From positions 1 through 7,310 of the forward strand of contig CAMLLF010000185.1 of the NCBI GenBank assembly GCA_946480705.1: 7,310 nucleotides of DNA, read 5' to 3'. Below the pieces are notes generated by a model. That model was not told where the DNA came from, did no database searches, and saw only the letters and a list, made by a program, of their open reading frames with translations. Numbering within the stretch: position 1 is the first letter of the stretch; every line of letters begins with the position of its first letter. A program made the position numbers and the translations under genes. This DNA comes from an uncultured Lysobacteraceae bacterium (lineage in GTDB: Bacteria > Pseudomonadota > Gammaproteobacteria > Xanthomonadales > Rhodanobacteraceae). Shown one piece after another: positions 6,155 through 7,310 of the stretch.

Positions 6155-7285
6155 TCAATGACGGACCGCGACCGGCTTTCCGCCGCGCGGTCCGGGGCGC
6201 GGAAAGCGCAGGTCGGCGCCGCCGGCCTCGGCGACGAGACGCGCGAGGTCGCCGCCGAGCGCCATCGCGAACGGATCGCCGACGTTGCTCATGAGCACGA
6301 GCGTCCAGCCGCTGTCGCGCGCCGCGCGGAAGTCGACGCCGATGCCGCGGGCACCGCCGGGATGGCCGTAGACCACGTCGCCGTTCCTCTCGATGCGCAG
6401 CAGGCCGAGGCCATGCGGGGGGCGGCCGCCGGTCGATGCCGGCAGGTCGACGGCCGCGAACAGCAGCCGCATGCGTGGCGCGTCGAGCAACTTGCCGCCG
6501 GTCAGCGCGCGGTGAAAGCGCAGCAGATCGCGCGGCGTCGAGTAGCCGCCGCCGGCGGCACCGCCGCGCGGCTCGGGCAGCACGGCGAACGCGTCGAAGC
6601 GGTCTTCGCCGGCGCCGCCCTTGTGCGGCACCGCGACGCGCTCGGCCTTGCCGTCGATCGCGAAATAGCCGGTGTCGCGCATGCCGGCGACGGCGAAGAT
6701 GTGCCTCGCGACGTAGTCGTAGTAGCTCTCGCCGCTCAGCCCGAGCAGCTGAAAGCCGGTATTGCTGTACTGCCAGCCGGTGCCTGGCTCGAACGCGGGC
6801 GGCTTGGCCAATAGCGGCGTGTAGTCGGCCAGCGTCTGCAGGCGCGCGCGCATCGCTTCGAAATCCGGTCCCCAGAAACTGCCGAGGCCCGAGGTGTGCA
6901 GCAGCAGCTGTCGCACGGTGACTTTGTCGCGCACGTCGGCGATCGGCCAGTCGGGCAGGTAGCGGCCGACGGTTGCATCGAGATCGAGCTTGCCCTGCTG
7001 TACGAGCTGCAGCGCGGCGACCGTCGTGAACAGCTTGCCGGTGGAAGCGAGATTGAAGCGCGTGTTGACGTCGACGGCGCGCTTGCTCGCCGGATCGGCG
7101 ACGCCGTAGCCGCGTTCGAACAGCACGTTCTCGCCGTCGGCGACGAGCACGCTGCCGCTGAAGCCGGCTGCCGCCGCCTGTTCGAGGCGCGCGTCGAGCA
7201 GTTTCCGCAACGCCTCGGCATCGGCCGCATGCGCCGGTGCGTGCAACACGATCAGGAAAACCAGACAAAGCCAGCGCTGCAGCAT
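6155..7285 (-). CDS. Exported beta-lactamase-family serine hydrolase (class C/PBP-like)
   Basis: The 376-residue product has a signal peptide of about 20 residues (hydrophobic core L-V-F-L-I-V-L, cleavage after A-H-A), placing it in the periplasm or outside the cell. The catalytic set of the serine beta-lactamase-like family is present. The nucleophile motif is S81-T-G-K84, the second motif is Y173-S-N175, and H308-P-G310 replaces the K-T-G of true class C enzymes. Supporting landmarks are L-L-L-H-T-S-G-L (127-134), G-Y-S-T-P-R-D-L-L-R-F (247-257) and H-G-L-G-L (291-295). Length is normal for the family. Members include esterases, D-amino peptidases and penicillin-binding-protein-like enzymes, so beta-lactam resistance should not be assumed. 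After Y-S-N-T-G-F-Q-L-L-G the next helix starts directly at L-S-G-E-S-Y-Y-D-Y, which seems about five residues shorter than usual. The ATG at 7283-7285 has a good Shine-Dalgarno. Confidence 0.92.
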   Translation of the reverse strand: MLQRWLCLVFLIVLHAPAHAADAEALRKLLDARLEQAAAAGFSGSVLVADGENVLFERGYGVADPASKRAVDVNTRFNLASTGKLFTTVAALQLVQQGKLDLDATVGRYLPDWPIADVRDKVTVRQLLLHTSGLGSFWGPDFEAMRARLQTLADYTPLLAKPPAFEPGTGWQYSNTGFQLLGLSGESYYDYVARHIFAVAGMRDTGYFAIDGKAERVAVPHKGGAGEDRFDAFAVLPEPRGGAAGGGYSTPRDLLRFHRALTGGKLLDAPRMRLLFAAVDLPASTGGRPPHGLGLLRIERNGDVVYGHPGGARGIGVDFRAARDSGWTLVLMSNVGDPFAMALGGDLARLVAEAGGADLRFPRPGPRGGKPVAVRH

Positions 7286-7291
7286 GGGTGA

Positions 7292-7296
7292 TCCTC
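7292..7296 (-). promoter_or_regulatory. Shine-Dalgarno of the serine hydrolase gene
   Basis: GAGGA on the minus strand lies 6 nt upstream of the ATG at 7285. This is the strongest ribosome binding site in the window, and it fixes this start, which also gives an intact signal peptide. Confidence 0.7.
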
Positions 7297-7310
7297 GCGA
7301 CGTTTCGGTG

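Noticed and set aside
5757..7268. 503-codon minus-strand frame overlapping the serine hydrolase
   Set aside because: It is a shadow of the hydrolase frame, which has all three catalytic motifs, a signal peptide and a Shine-Dalgarno. The shadow is Arg-rich and runs into the opposing LTD gene.
6155..7285. Antibiotic-resistance class C beta-lactamase (ampC)
   Set aside because: The third motif is H-P-G rather than K-T-G, and the sequence resembles the broad serine hydrolase/esterase group. Resistance is not supported.
1..7310. CRISPR array, tRNA/rRNA genes, insertion sequences or phage genes
   Set aside because: I found no regularly spaced short repeats, cloverleaf-like segments, transposase motifs or terminal inverted repeats on either strand.

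Overview
This window is high-GC bacterial DNA carrying five protein-coding genes and no RNA genes, mobile elements or CRISPR array. Codon use looks uniform throughout, with strong G/C in third positions, so antisense frames stay open by chance. The organism is probably a high-GC proteobacterium. My best guess is a Xanthomonadales/Rhodanobacteraceae-like gammaproteobacterium, because two secreted proteins end in a short F-x-x-G-F-E tail that I recall from that group. This is inference, not a database result.

Layout from left to right. (1) 2-1195 (+): the 3' part of a gene for an Asp-box (BNR/sortilin/GH74-like) beta-propeller, cut by the left edge. A G/C-rich stem-loop follows it. (2) 1355-2053 (+): a spermidine-synthase-fold, SAM-binding methyltransferase-like protein without canonical polyamine-synthase motifs. 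(3) 2079-3290 (-): a secreted cysteine-containing protein of unrecognised family, starting with TTG and converging on gene 2 with a 25-bp gap. (4) 3523-6108 (+): a large exported protein with two 180-residue tandem lamin-tail (LTD) repeats, an Ig/cadherin-like linker domain and a C-terminal DUF3616 propeller-like domain. It is divergent from gene 3 across a 232-bp intergenic region that contains a 13-bp palindrome. (5) 6155-7285 (-): an exported beta-lactamase-family serine hydrolase with S-x-x-K, Y-S-N and H-P-G motifs. It converges on gene 4 at a hairpin that looks like a shared terminator.

Three of the five products carry a visible export signal, and the truncated propeller is probably exported as well. 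Genes 3 and 4 are divergent, share upstream DNA and share the C-terminal tail although their bodies are unrelated. They are the best candidates for functional linkage. I see no complete, recognisable multi-gene system such as defence, secretion machinery or a biosynthetic pathway. The most promising leads are the shared C-terminal tail, the duplicated LTD module fused to DUF3616, and the unnamed family of gene 3.
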